A stretch of 47,500 nucleotides of DNA from Sphingopyxis jiangsuensis (GTDB taxonomy: Bacteria; Pseudomonadota; Alphaproteobacteria; Sphingomonadales; Sphingomonadaceae). Within the stretch, counting starts at the first letter, position 1. Each line of letters begins with the position of its first letter. The notes below the pieces were generated by a model. The model made no database searches and had not been told where the DNA came from. It saw only the letters and a program-made list of their open reading frames with translations. This document shows positions 1-7,378 of this stretch, piece by piece. Position numbers and translations under genes: made by a program. The stretch covers positions 1-47,500 of the forward strand of contig NZ_JAERPO010000003.1 in the NCBI RefSeq assembly GCF_016734905.1, read 5' to 3'.

Positions 1-60
1 GAAATATGGCTGAAGACGCGCCATCTGCTCGTCCGTCAGCCAATACAAATCACTCATCAT
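1..60 (-). CDS. IS5-family transposase, N-terminal fragment (continues beyond window)
   Basis: The reverse complement of 60-1 reads M-M-S-D-L-Y-W-L-T-D-E-Q-M-A-R-L-Q-P-Y-F. This matches the usual N-terminus of IS5/IS1031-type DDE transposases, in which a short W-L-x-x-x-Q-M-x-x-L/I-x-P-Y-F segment precedes a variable loop and the catalytic core. Two adjacent ATG codons (60 or 57) could start the protein. Only 20 codons are visible, so whether the gene is intact cannot be judged. The enzyme would cut and join the element's ends during transposition. Confidence 0.7.
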   Translation of the reverse strand, partial: MMSDLYWLTDEQMARLQPYF

Positions 61-121
61 TCAGGCTCCTCACCCCAAGCCTGAATCACAGCCTTCACCG
101 CAAATCAATGGGTCCTGACCC
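1..121 (-). mobile_element. End of an IS5-family insertion sequence (truncated by window edge)
   Basis: The reverse strand carries the start of an IS5-type transposase, followed outward by a short non-coding end that finishes in GGGTCAGGACCC, read from position 121 inward. The next bases on the plus strand are TAA (122-124), which fits the short target duplications of the IS5 family. The rest of the element lies outside the window, so the second inverted repeat and the duplication cannot be checked. The outer boundary at 121 is inferred from the terminal motif. Confidence 0.7.
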
Positions 122-208
122 TAAAATGCTGAATTAAAACATATCTGTCCGATGAATGTGATTCCGGCTCGGGTGCGTGAGTGCCGCGCGGGCGCGTGGT
201 CTGCCCAC

Positions 209-247
209 TGGACAATCGCGCGCACCCTACATATATACCACCCGTTA
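209..247 (+). promoter_or_regulatory. tetR promoter with overlapping operator-like palindrome
   Basis: A good sigma-70-type promoter is visible: TGGACA at 209-214, a 17-base spacer, and TATATA at 232-237. The expected transcription start (about 243-246) falls almost on the ATG at 247, and no Shine-Dalgarno sequence precedes that ATG, so the mRNA is probably leaderless. TACCACCCGTTA (236-247) overlaps the -10 box and the start codon. It resembles two sites in front of the efflux operon (871-882 and 918-929), which suggests autorepression. The promoter and operator are inferred from sequence only. Confidence 0.5.
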
Positions 248-858
248 TGGAAGTAGAAGCTCCTGCCATTCCCAAGGGTCGGCCGCGCGAATTCTGCGTT
301 GACGCAGCGCTTGCTGCGGCGCTGCGCGTGTTCTGGACCAAGGGGTATGAGGGCACGTCGATGAACGACCTGACCGAGGCGATGGGGATTACCAAGCCCA
401 GCCTCTATGCGGCGTTCGGAAACAAGGAAGCGCTCTTCAACAAGGCGCTCGACCTTTATGAGCGCGAAAAGGCCGACTATATGCGCGCGGCGCTCGAGGC
501 TCCGACCGCGCGTGGTGTCGCCGAGCGGTTGATGTACGGCGCGCTCGACATGCATTGCTGCCCCGACAATCCCGGCGGCTGTTTGGGCGTTATCGCCTCG
601 GTCGCTTGCGGGTCGGAGGCCGAATGTATTCGCGATGCCGTGCTTGCGCGCGGTGCCGCCGCGAAGCGCGCGATGCTCGATCGCTTCGAACAGGCCAAGG
701 CAGACGGCGACCTGCCGCCCGACGTCGAGCCCGAAGGGCTCGCCGCGCTGCTTACGGCGATCAACCAGGGCATGGCGGTGCAGGCGGGCGCCGGCGCGAC
801 ACGCGCCGAACTCGAACGACTCGTCGAAACCTGCCTCAAGCTGTGGCCGGGACGCTAG
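247..858 (+). CDS. TetR/AcrR-family transcriptional repressor
   Basis: 203 aa from the ATG at 247. The N-terminal half has the typical TetR pattern: K-G-R-P-R-E-F, then a helix-turn-helix (about residues 15-60) containing K-G-Y-E-G-T-S-M-N-D-L and the recognition-helix signature K-P-S-L-Y-A-A-F-G-N-K-E. The C-terminal ligand domain contains N-P-G-G-C-L-G, common in one TetR subfamily, and an unusual adjacent Cys pair just before it. The frame is open back to a GTG at 181. I prefer 247 because the family homology begins just after it and a promoter lies immediately upstream. The RND operon follows on the same strand, so this is most likely its ligand-responsive repressor. The inducer is unknown. 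Confidence 0.9.
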   Translation: MEVEAPAIPKGRPREFCVDAALAAALRVFWTKGYEGTSMNDLTEAMGITKPSLYAAFGNKEALFNKALDLYEREKADYMRAALEAPTARGVAERLMYGALDMHCCPDNPGGCLGVIASVACGSEAECIRDAVLARGAAAKRAMLDRFEQAKADGDLPPDVEPEGLAALLTAINQGMAVQAGAGATRAELERLVETCLKLWPGR

Positions 859-870
859 AAGAAAAATTTT

Positions 871-882
871 TACCGCTCGGTA
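871..882. promoter_or_regulatory. Operator-like palindrome 1 upstream of RND operon
   Basis: TACCGCTCGGTA has perfect 5-bp arms (TACCG/CGGTA). The symmetry continues outward as ATTT at 865-868 and AAAT at 885-888. It begins 13 bp after the tetR stop codon and just upstream of a predicted -35 box. Size and symmetry fit a TetR-family operator. Binding is inferred. Confidence 0.5.
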
Positions 883-892
883 TGAAATGCCC

Positions 893-929
893 TTGACGGT
901 TTCGCTCCCCGTTAATATACCATTCAGTA
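893..929 (+). promoter_or_regulatory. RND-operon promoter overlapped by operator-like palindrome 2
   Basis: TTGACG (893-898), a 17-base spacer and TATACC (916-921) form a plausible promoter pointing at the efflux operon. TACCATTCAGTA (918-929) overlaps the -10 element. It has the same 12-bp length and TACC....TA frame as the sites at 871-882 and 236-247. The centre-to-centre distance between sites 1 and 2 is 47 bp. A repressor bound here would block RNA polymerase. Confidence 0.45.
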
Positions 930-1234
930 CATAAAGGCTCTCCCCCCGGCTGGCCGTCTTGTGTTTTGAAACGCAAGGCGGCCGGCGAAGGTCTGCCTCG
1001 ACAATATTGCCTGTGAAGACGTTGCTCGCCGGTTCGCGGACATGCGTCTTTGCCTGCGGCCAATACAGACAGCCCGGGGTAACCGGGCGACGTTCGGGCA
1101 GGGCGCGCCCTGTCCGCCATCAAAGAGGATTGCCGACAAGGAATGGGATCGGGGGCGTGCGCCTTCGGTGTTTGAAGTGTGCGCGCCGTGCGGTGTGCGC
1201 GACGTGAATCGACAGACAGTGAAGAGGCATCGCC
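930..1234 (+). promoter_or_regulatory. Long, highly structured 5' leader of the RND operon
   Basis: There is no convincing gene in this 305-base stretch, although several hairpins can be drawn. The strongest pairs 949-965 with 970-986: 17 bp, three of them G-U, around a TTGA loop. A second pairs GCCCGG (1072-1077) with CCGGGC (1083-1088). CAGGGCGCGCCCTG (1099-1112) is a perfect palindrome. None is followed by a T-tract, so these are not classical terminators. They could act in mRNA stability, translation or attenuation. I recognise no known riboswitch. Confidence 0.4.
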
Positions 1235-2503
1235 ATGACCGTCCATACGCCGATCGAAAAAGTCGACCCCGCCGACGCGCAGGTCCGCCGCGACCTTCGC
1301 GACCTGCTCCACCCGAATCGCAAGCGGCGGGCGCTGTGGTTCGGCGCTTTACTCGTCGTCGTTGCGGGCGCGTGGTGGCTGCTGCGTGCTGCGCCGCCGC
1401 CGGCTGCCGCAATGCCCGCGCCCGTGCTGACCGTCGCTACGCCGCTGTCGCGCGAGGTGACGTTGTGGGACGATTATATCGGCCGTTTCGAGGCCAGCAA
1501 TTCGGTCGAAGTGCGCCCGCGCGTGTCGGGCGCCGTCACTGCCATCCATTTCACCGACGGCCAGATCGTCCGCAAGGGCCAGCCGCTCTTTACCATCGAC
1601 CCGCGTCCGTTCCGCGCCGCGCTGGCCGAGGCGAATGCCGCGGCCGCCAGTTCGCGCAGCGACCTTGCGCTTGCGCGGCTCGAACTGGAGCGCGCGAGTC
1701 GTCTCGTCGACGTCGAGGCGGTGTCGCAGAGCGAGATCGACCGGCTGCGCGCGCGTGTGCAGGCGGCTAATGCTGCACTTGCTGCGGCGAATGCACGCAT
1801 CGCAGCGCGCGCGCTCGATGTCGAATTCGCGACCGTGCGTGCGCCGATGAGTGGCCGCATTTCCGACCGTCTGGTCGATTCGGGCAACCTCGTCTCGGCG
1901 GGCGACGCGGGGGGGACCTTGCTCACCACGATCAATGCGCTCGACCCCATCTATTTCGCCTTCCAGGGTTCCGAAGCCTTGTTCCTCAAGACCAAGCGCG
2001 AGGGCGGCGACAGGAATGCGACCGTCGAGGTGCGGCTTCAGGACGAAAACGACTATCGCTGGAAGGGTCGCCTCGATTTCACCGACAACGGACTCGACCC
2101 GCGCTCGGGGACGATCCGCGCTCGCGCGCGCTTCGACAATCCCGACCTTTTCCTGACCCCCGGCATGTTCGGCAACATGCGGCTGTCGACCGGCCAGACC
2201 ACGCGTGCGCTGCTCGTTCCCGCCGCCGCCGTGCAGACCGACCAGGCGCGCAAGATCGTCTATGCCGTCGGCAAGGACGGAACGGTCGCTGCCAAGCCGG
2301 TCGAGATCGGTCCCGACATCGACGGGCTGCGGGTTATTCGCTCGGGTCTGACGCCAACCGACCGGGTGGTTATCGCCGGCTATCAGTTTGCGCAGCCCGG
2401 TACGAAGGCGGCGACAAAGGCCGGAAAGATCGTAGCAGCGGCACCGAAGCAGGTGGCCGATGCCAGCGAGCCGGTGTCGTCGCAGGCAACGTTTGCGAGG
2501 TAG
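1235..2503 (+). CDS. RND efflux periplasmic adaptor (membrane fusion protein)
   Basis: 422 aa HlyD/AcrA-type subunit, which links the inner-membrane pump to the outer-membrane channel. The N-terminus is cytosolic and unusually long, with an arginine-rich R-K-R-R followed by one membrane segment at about residues 35-52. It is a signal anchor rather than a lipobox. Then come the first half of the lipoyl-like domain (R-P-R-V-S-G-A-V, F-T-D-G-Q-I-V-R-K-G-Q-P-L-F), an alpha-hairpin rich in Ala, Arg and Glu (about 125-190), the returning lipoyl half (V-R-A-P-M-S-G-R-I-S-D) and beta-barrel/membrane-proximal domains (L-T-P-G-M-F-G-N-M-R). First gene of the operon; the pump follows after a 130-bp gap holding an inverted repeat. 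Confidence 0.93.
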   Translation: MTVHTPIEKVDPADAQVRRDLRDLLHPNRKRRALWFGALLVVVAGAWWLLRAAPPPAAAMPAPVLTVATPLSREVTLWDDYIGRFEASNSVEVRPRVSGAVTAIHFTDGQIVRKGQPLFTIDPRPFRAALAEANAAAASSRSDLALARLELERASRLVDVEAVSQSEIDRLRARVQAANAALAAANARIAARALDVEFATVRAPMSGRISDRLVDSGNLVSAGDAGGTLLTTINALDPIYFAFQGSEALFLKTKREGGDRNATVEVRLQDENDYRWKGRLDFTDNGLDPRSGTIRARARFDNPDLFLTPGMFGNMRLSTGQTTRALLVPAAAVQTDQARKIVYAVGKDGTVAAKPVEIGPDIDGLRVIRSGLTPTDRVVIAGYQFAQPGTKAATKAGKIVAAAPKQVADASEPVSSQATFAR

Positions 2504-2509
2504 TCATTC

Positions 2510-2585
2510 GTCATCCCGGCGAAGGCCGGGATCTCAACGGAGCATTGATCGTCCACGTCCAGATCCCGGCCCTCGCCGGGGTGAC
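2510..2585. repeat. Intergenic inverted repeat inside the RND operon
   Basis: A 25-bp arm at 2510-2534 and its partner at 2561-2585 are inverted copies matching at 23 of 25 positions, separated by 26 bp. In RNA this makes a very stable stem-loop between the adaptor and pump genes. It resembles the dispersed palindromic repeats (core CATCCCGGC) common between genes in sphingomonad genomes. A role in mRNA processing or differential expression is inference. No second copy of this sequence was seen in the window. Confidence 0.75.
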
Positions 2586-2633
2586 GGGAGGATTTGAGGC
2601 GCCAACTTTCGAATATCAGACAGGGGCTCTCCC

Positions 2634-5600
2634 ATGCGCCTATCACGCTTCTTCATCGACCGGCCGATCTTTGCGGCCGTCATCGCGGTGATCATCACCA
2701 TCGTCGGCGCGGTCGCCTATATCGGGCTTCCGGTGTCGCAATATCCCGACATCGTCCCGCCCACGGTGACTGTGCAGGCGAGCTATCCGGGCGCTTCGGC
2801 CGAGACGGTTGCCGACACGGTCGCAGCGCCGATCGAGCAGGAAATCAACGGCGTCGACAATATGCTCTATATGAGCAGCCAGTCGACCGGCGACGGGAAT
2901 GTCACGATCACGGTCACCTTCAAGACGGGGACCGACCTCGATGCGGCGCAGGTGCTCGTGCAGAACCGCGTCGCGATCGCGACGCCGCGGCTGCCCGAAA
3001 CAGTGCAGCGGCTGGGCGTCGTAACGCGCAAGACTTCGCCCGACTTCCTGCTGATCGTCAACCTGGTGTCGCCCGACAAGTCGCTCGATCGCGCCTATAT
3101 CTCCAATTACGCCCTCACCCAGCTCCGCGACCGGCTCGCGCGCCTCGACGGCGTCGGCGACGTGCGGCTTTTCGGGTCGCGCGACTATGCGATGCGCGTG
3201 TGGATCGACCCCGGCCGCGCCGCCGCGCTCGACCTGACCGCAGGTGAGATCGTCGCGGCATTGCGGCGCGAGAATGTCCAGGTCGCGGCGGGCACGTTGG
3301 GCCAGCCGCCCTTCGCGAGCGGCAGCGACTTCCAGCTCAACGTCGAAACGCAGGGGCGCCTAGCCGATCCCGCCGAATTCGCCAATGTCGTGATCCGCAG
3401 CGATGCCGATGGGCGACAGGTGCGCGTATCCGACGTTGCACGCGTCGAACTCGGCGCGGCGGATTATAACAGCAATACCTATTTGTCGGGCGATCCGACC
3501 GTGATCCTCGCGACCTTCCAGCGGCCGGGGTCGAACGCGCTTGCCGCCGCGCAGGCGGTCGAGGCCGAAATGGAAGCGGCGTCGAAAAGCTTTCCCAAGG
3601 GCCTCGAATATCGCGTCATCTATAACCCCACGGAGTTTATCGCCCAGTCGATCGACGCGGTGATGGACACGCTGGTCGAGGCGGTATTCCTCGTCGTCAT
3701 CGTCATTTTGGTTTTCCTGCAAAAATGGCGCGCGGCGATCATCCCGGTGCTCGCCATTCCCGTGTCGCTGATCGGGACCTTCGCAGTGCTTGCGGCGGTC
3801 GGCTATAGCCTGAACAACCTTTCGCTTTTCGGGTTGGTGCTTGCGATCGGGATTGTCGTCGACGATGCGATCGTCGTCGTTGAAAATGTCGAGCGCAATC
3901 TGGAAAAGGGCATGTCGGCGCTCGAGGCGGCGCGCACCTCGATGGACGAGGTGTCGGCGGCGCTTGTCGCGATCGTGCTCGTGCTCTGCGCGGTGTTCGT
4001 GCCGACGCTGTTCCTCACCGGCCTGTCGGGCGCTTTCTATCAGCAGTTTGCGGTGACGATCTCGACCGCGACGATCATCTCGCTGATCCTCTCGCTCACC
4101 CTGTCGCCGGCGCTTGCCGCCATCCTTCTGAAGCCGCACGCTGCGCCGAAAGAGGAAAATGCGGTGCTGCGCGCCGTCCACCGCGCGGGCGATGCGTTCA
4201 ATCGCGGCTTCGAACGGACGGCCGCGGCCTATGCGCGCCTGACCGCGCGGCTCGTGCGCGCGCCGAAGAAGGTGATGGCGGCCTATGCCGCGCTGATCGC
4301 CGCGACGGCGGGGCTGTTCTGGGCGACGCCGACGGGGTTCATCCCGGCGCAGGACCAAGGCTATTTCCTGGTCGTCGCCAAGCTTCCCTCGGGCGCGTCG
4401 GTCGAACGCACCGACGCGGTGCTGCAGAAGGTGGCGCAGCGTGTGCTTCCGGTCGAAGGCGTGCTGGGATCGGTGATGCTCGCGGGCTTCGACGGCCCGT
4501 CGCAGACGCTCGCGCCCAATTCGGCCGCCGCCTATTTCCCGCTCAAAAGCTTTGAGGAGCGCAGGAAGCTCGGCGTGACGCTTGATGAGATCATCGGTCA
4601 GGCGCGGGCGAACACTGCCGACATTACCGAGGCGCAGATCGTCATCATCCCGCCGCCGCTGATCCAGGGGATCGGCTCGGCGGGTGGCTATCGCATGGTC
4701 GTGCAGGACCGCGGCGGGCACGGATATGCCGAACTCGCCAAGGTGTCTGGCGACCTTATCGGCAAGGCGAACGGAACGCCGGGGCTGATGAACGTCTTCA
4801 CCTTCTTCGACCCGACCAACCCGCGTGTCTATGCCGACATTGATCGCGCCAAGGCGAACATGCTCGGCGTTCCGCCCGAACGGGTATTCGAGGCGCTGCA
4901 AGTCTATCTGGGCTCGGCGTTCGTCAACGACTTCAACCTGCTCGGGCGCACCTATCGCGTTACTGCGCAGGCCGACGCACCCTATCGCCAGACGGTGTCC
5001 GACATCGCCAATCTCTATACCCGGTCAAATTCGGGCGCGATGGTGCCGATCGGCTCGGTCGCCAATTTCGAGGACCGCACGGGGCCGTATCGCGTGACGC
5101 GCTATAACCTCTTCCCCGCGGTCGAGATCGACGGTGACACCGCCCCCGGTTCGTCGTCGGGCGCCTCGCTCACGACGATGGAAAAGCTTGCGTCGGAAAC
5201 ACTGCCCGCGGGCTTTGGCACCGAATGGACCGGTATCGCCTTCCAGCAGAAGGCGGCGGCGAACACGGCGGGTATCGTTTTCGCCTTGGCGGTCTTGTTT
5301 GTCTTCCTCGTGCTCGCGGCGCAATATGAAAGCCTCGTGCTGCCGCTCGCGATCATCCTGATCGTGCCAATGTGCCTGCTCGCGGCGATGATCGGCGTGA
5401 ACCTGCGCGGCATGGACAATAATGTCCTGACGCAGATCGGGCTCGTCGTCCTGATCGCGCTGGCGGCAAAGAATGCGATCCTGATCGTCGAGTTCGCCAA
5501 GCAGGCCGAGGAGCAGGACGGGCTGTCGCCGATCGAAGCTGCGGTGCGCGCGGCCCGCGACCGCCTGCGCCCGATCCTGATGACGAGCTTTGCTTTCATC

Positions 5601-5816
5601 CTCGGCGCGGTGCCGCTGCTCATCGCGAGCGGAGCGGGCGCCGAGCTGCGGCAGGCGCTCGGCACCGCGGTCTTCTTCGGGATGCTCGGCGTGACCGCGT
5701 TCGGGCTGATCTTCACCCCGACCTTCTATGTCGTCTGCCGCGCGCTCGGCGACTGGATCGCGCAGCGGCGCGGCGGACGCGGCAGCTCGGCCGCACTGCC
5801 GGTCCCGGCCGAATAA
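2634..5816 (+). CDS. RND multidrug efflux pump, inner-membrane transporter (AcrB/MexB type)
   Basis: 1060 aa, the usual length for hydrophobe/amphiphile efflux RND pumps. It starts with the classic M-R-L-S-R-F-F-I-D-R-P-I-F-A and has twelve predicted membrane segments in two halves, each with a large periplasmic loop. Proton-relay residues are present: Asp410-Asp411 in V-V-D-D-A-I-V-V-V-E-N-V of TM4, and Lys946 in A-L-A-A-K-N-A-I-L-I-V-E-F of TM10. It exchanges protons for drugs, solvents or other amphiphiles and works with the adaptor upstream and the NodT-like channel directly downstream. The substrate cannot be predicted from sequence. The start ATG lies just after the intergenic repeat. 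Confidence 0.97.
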   Translation: MRLSRFFIDRPIFAAVIAVIITIVGAVAYIGLPVSQYPDIVPPTVTVQASYPGASAETVADTVAAPIEQEINGVDNMLYMSSQSTGDGNVTITVTFKTGTDLDAAQVLVQNRVAIATPRLPETVQRLGVVTRKTSPDFLLIVNLVSPDKSLDRAYISNYALTQLRDRLARLDGVGDVRLFGSRDYAMRVWIDPGRAAALDLTAGEIVAALRRENVQVAAGTLGQPPFASGSDFQLNVETQGRLADPAEFANVVIRSDADGRQVRVSDVARVELGAADYNSNTYLSGDPTVILATFQRPGSNALAAAQAVEAEMEAASKSFPKGLEYRVIYNPTEFIAQSIDAVMDTLVEAVFLVVIVILVFLQKWRAAIIPVLAIPVSLIGTFAVLAAVGYSLNNLSLFGLVLAIGIVVDDAIVVVENVERNLEKGMSALEAARTSMDEVSAALVAIVLVLCAVFVPTLFLTGLSGAFYQQFAVTISTATIISLILSLTLSPALAAILLKPHAAPKEENAVLRAVHRAGDAFNRGFERTAAAYARLTARLVRAPKKVMAAYAALIAATAGLFWATPTGFIPAQDQGYFLVVAKLPSGASVERTDAVLQKVAQRVLPVEGVLGSVMLAGFDGPSQTLAPNSAAAYFPLKSFEERRKLGVTLDEIIGQARANTADITEAQIVIIPPPLIQGIGSAGGYRMVVQDRGGHGYAELAKVSGDLIGKANGTPGLMNVFTFFDPTNPRVYADIDRAKANMLGVPPERVFEALQVYLGSAFVNDFNLLGRTYRVTAQADAPYRQTVSDIANLYTRSNSGAMVPIGSVANFEDRTGPYRVTRYNLFPAVEIDGDTAPGSSSGASLTTMEKLASETLPAGFGTEWTGIAFQQKAAANTAGIVFALAVLFVFLVLAAQYESLVLPLAIILIVPMCLLAAMIGVNLRGMDNNVLTQIGLVVLIALAAKNAILIVEFAKQAEEQDGLSPIEAAVRAARDRLRPILMTSFAFILGAVPLLIASGAGAELRQALGTAVFFGMLGVTAFGLIFTPTFYVVCRALGDWIAQRRGGRGSSAALPVPAE

Positions 5817-5821
5817 GGAGA

Positions 5822-7237
5822 ATGACGATGACCCGCCGCACTCTCGCCGCCGCCGCTTCGGCGCTCGCGCTCGCCGCCTGCGCGGTCGGTCCCGACTATA
5901 AGCCACCGCAATCGGCCTCCGCCCCCGCCGCAACCGGGTCGTTCGTTGCGGCGAGCAGCCCGGCGGTGTCGCTGGCGCCGGTCGCAGCCAACTGGTGGCG
6001 TCTCTACGACGACCCCGTGCTCGACGGCCTCGTCCGCGACGCGCTCGCCGCGAATACCGACGTGCGCGTCGCGGTCGCCAATATCGCGCGGGCGCGCGCC
6101 GGATTGCGCGGTGCCAGTGCCGACCGTCTGCCGCAGGGCCAAATTGGCGCCGGCGCGCAATATGGCCGCAGCCCCGAAGGCCAGCGCGCGCCTGGCGCGC
6201 CGCGCGAGGATTGGGCGGTCGATGTCGGCATCGGCGTGTCGTACGAGGTCGATCTCTTCGGCCGCGTGAGCCGCTCGGTCGAGGCCGCGCGCAGCGACCT
6301 TGCCGCTGCCGAAGCCGATGCCGAGGCGGTGCGCGTCGTCGCTGTCTCCGACACGACGCAGGCCTATGCCGATGCGGCGTCGGGCGCGGCGCGGCTCGGC
6401 GTCGCGCGCCGCATCGTCGAGCTGCTCGACCAGCAGGTGAAGCTTACCGATCGTCGGAAGGAGGCGGGCCTTGCCACCGGGCTCGACCTTGCGCGCATCG
6501 CGACGTTGCGCGACCAGCGCGCCGCCGACATTCCGGCGATCGAGGCCGAGCGCCAGGCCGCGCTCTTCCGCCTTGCGACCTTGACCGGCCGCACGCCGTC
6601 CGAACTGCCCGCTATCGCCGGCGAAAGGGCGATCGGCCTCGAGATCACCGACCCGATCCCAGTCGGTGACGGGGCGGCGCTGTTGAAGCGTCGCCCCGAC
6701 GTCCGCGCCGCCGAACGCCGCCTCGCCGCCGATACCGCGCGCGTCGGCGTTGCGACCGCCGATCTTTATCCGCGCATCACGCTCGGTGCGTCGGCGGGAT
6801 CGACCGGATCGGGCTTCGGCGACGTGTTCGGCGGCGGGCCGCTGCGCTGGTTGCTCGGCCCGCTCATCAACTGGGCCTTCCCCAATCAGGAACCCGCGCG
6901 TGCGCGCATCGCGGCGGCGGAGGCGGGGACGCAGGCGTCGCTTGCGCGCTTCGACGGGACGGTGCTGCGCGCGCTCGAAGAGACCGAGACGGCACTCTCC
7001 TCCTATGCCCGGTCGCTCGAACAGCGGCAGGCGCTACGCGCCGCGCGCGACCAGTCCGAACGCGCGGCGCGCATCGTGCGCGCCAAGCGGGCAGAGGGCG
7101 CAGCCGACTCGCTCGAATGGCTCGACGCCGAACGCACCTTTGCCGAGGCGGAGGCGGTGCTCGCTGCGCAGGACGCGCAAATCTCGCGGCGCCAGATCGC
7201 TTTGTTCCGCGCACTTGCCGGCGGCTGGTCGAGCTGA
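5822..7237 (+). CDS. Outer-membrane efflux lipoprotein (NodT/OprM type)
   Basis: 471 aa outer-membrane channel of the tripartite pump. It begins with a lipoprotein signal whose lipobox L-A-A-C puts the lipidated cysteine at residue 20. V-G-P-D-Y-K-P-P follows, the standard mature start of NodT-family proteins. Two TolC-like repeats are visible, with W-W-R-L-Y-D-D-P-V-L-D near residue 60 and R-R-P-D-V-R-A-A-E-R-R-L-A-A near 290. The gene begins 5 bp after the pump's stop codon; AAGGAG overlaps that stop. ATG 5822 and ATG 5828 are both possible starts, and 5828 is better spaced from the ribosome-binding site. Confidence 0.94.
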   Translation: MTMTRRTLAAAASALALAACAVGPDYKPPQSASAPAATGSFVAASSPAVSLAPVAANWWRLYDDPVLDGLVRDALAANTDVRVAVANIARARAGLRGASADRLPQGQIGAGAQYGRSPEGQRAPGAPREDWAVDVGIGVSYEVDLFGRVSRSVEAARSDLAAAEADAEAVRVVAVSDTTQAYADAASGAARLGVARRIVELLDQQVKLTDRRKEAGLATGLDLARIATLRDQRAADIPAIEAERQAALFRLATLTGRTPSELPAIAGERAIGLEITDPIPVGDGAALLKRRPDVRAAERRLAADTARVGVATADLYPRITLGASAGSTGSGFGDVFGGGPLRWLLGPLINWAFPNQEPARARIAAAEAGTQASLARFDGTVLRALEETETALSSYARSLEQRQALRAARDQSERAARIVRAKRAEGAADSLEWLDAERTFAEAEAVLAAQDAQISRRQIALFRALAGGWSS

Positions 7238-7276
7238 TCGCCAGCGCTTCGACAGTCCGCGCTTAATCGCCGCGAC

Positions 7277-7295
7277 GCCCGCGCTACTCGCGGGC
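7277..7295 (+). terminator. Hairpin after the RND operon (possible terminator, no T-tract)
   Basis: GCCCGCG (7277-7283) pairs with CGCGGGC (7289-7295) around a five-base loop, 40 bp after the channel gene. No run of T follows, so it may only stabilise the 3' end or assist factor-dependent termination. Confidence 0.3.
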
Positions 7296-7378
7296 TGCGC
7301 GGTCGCGCGGGTCATCGTTTACGCCAACTTTACCACTCCTGTTGCATGACATTTGCGAATGTTTGCGACTGGGGATGA

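Noticed and set aside
1042..1770. Plus-strand frame overlapping the leader and start of the adaptor gene
   Set aside because: Arg-rich low-complexity product. The adaptor frame from 1235 is unmistakable.
3360..4901. Minus-strand open frame opposite the RND pump
   Set aside because: Arg/His/Asp-rich shadow of the pump gene with no family features.
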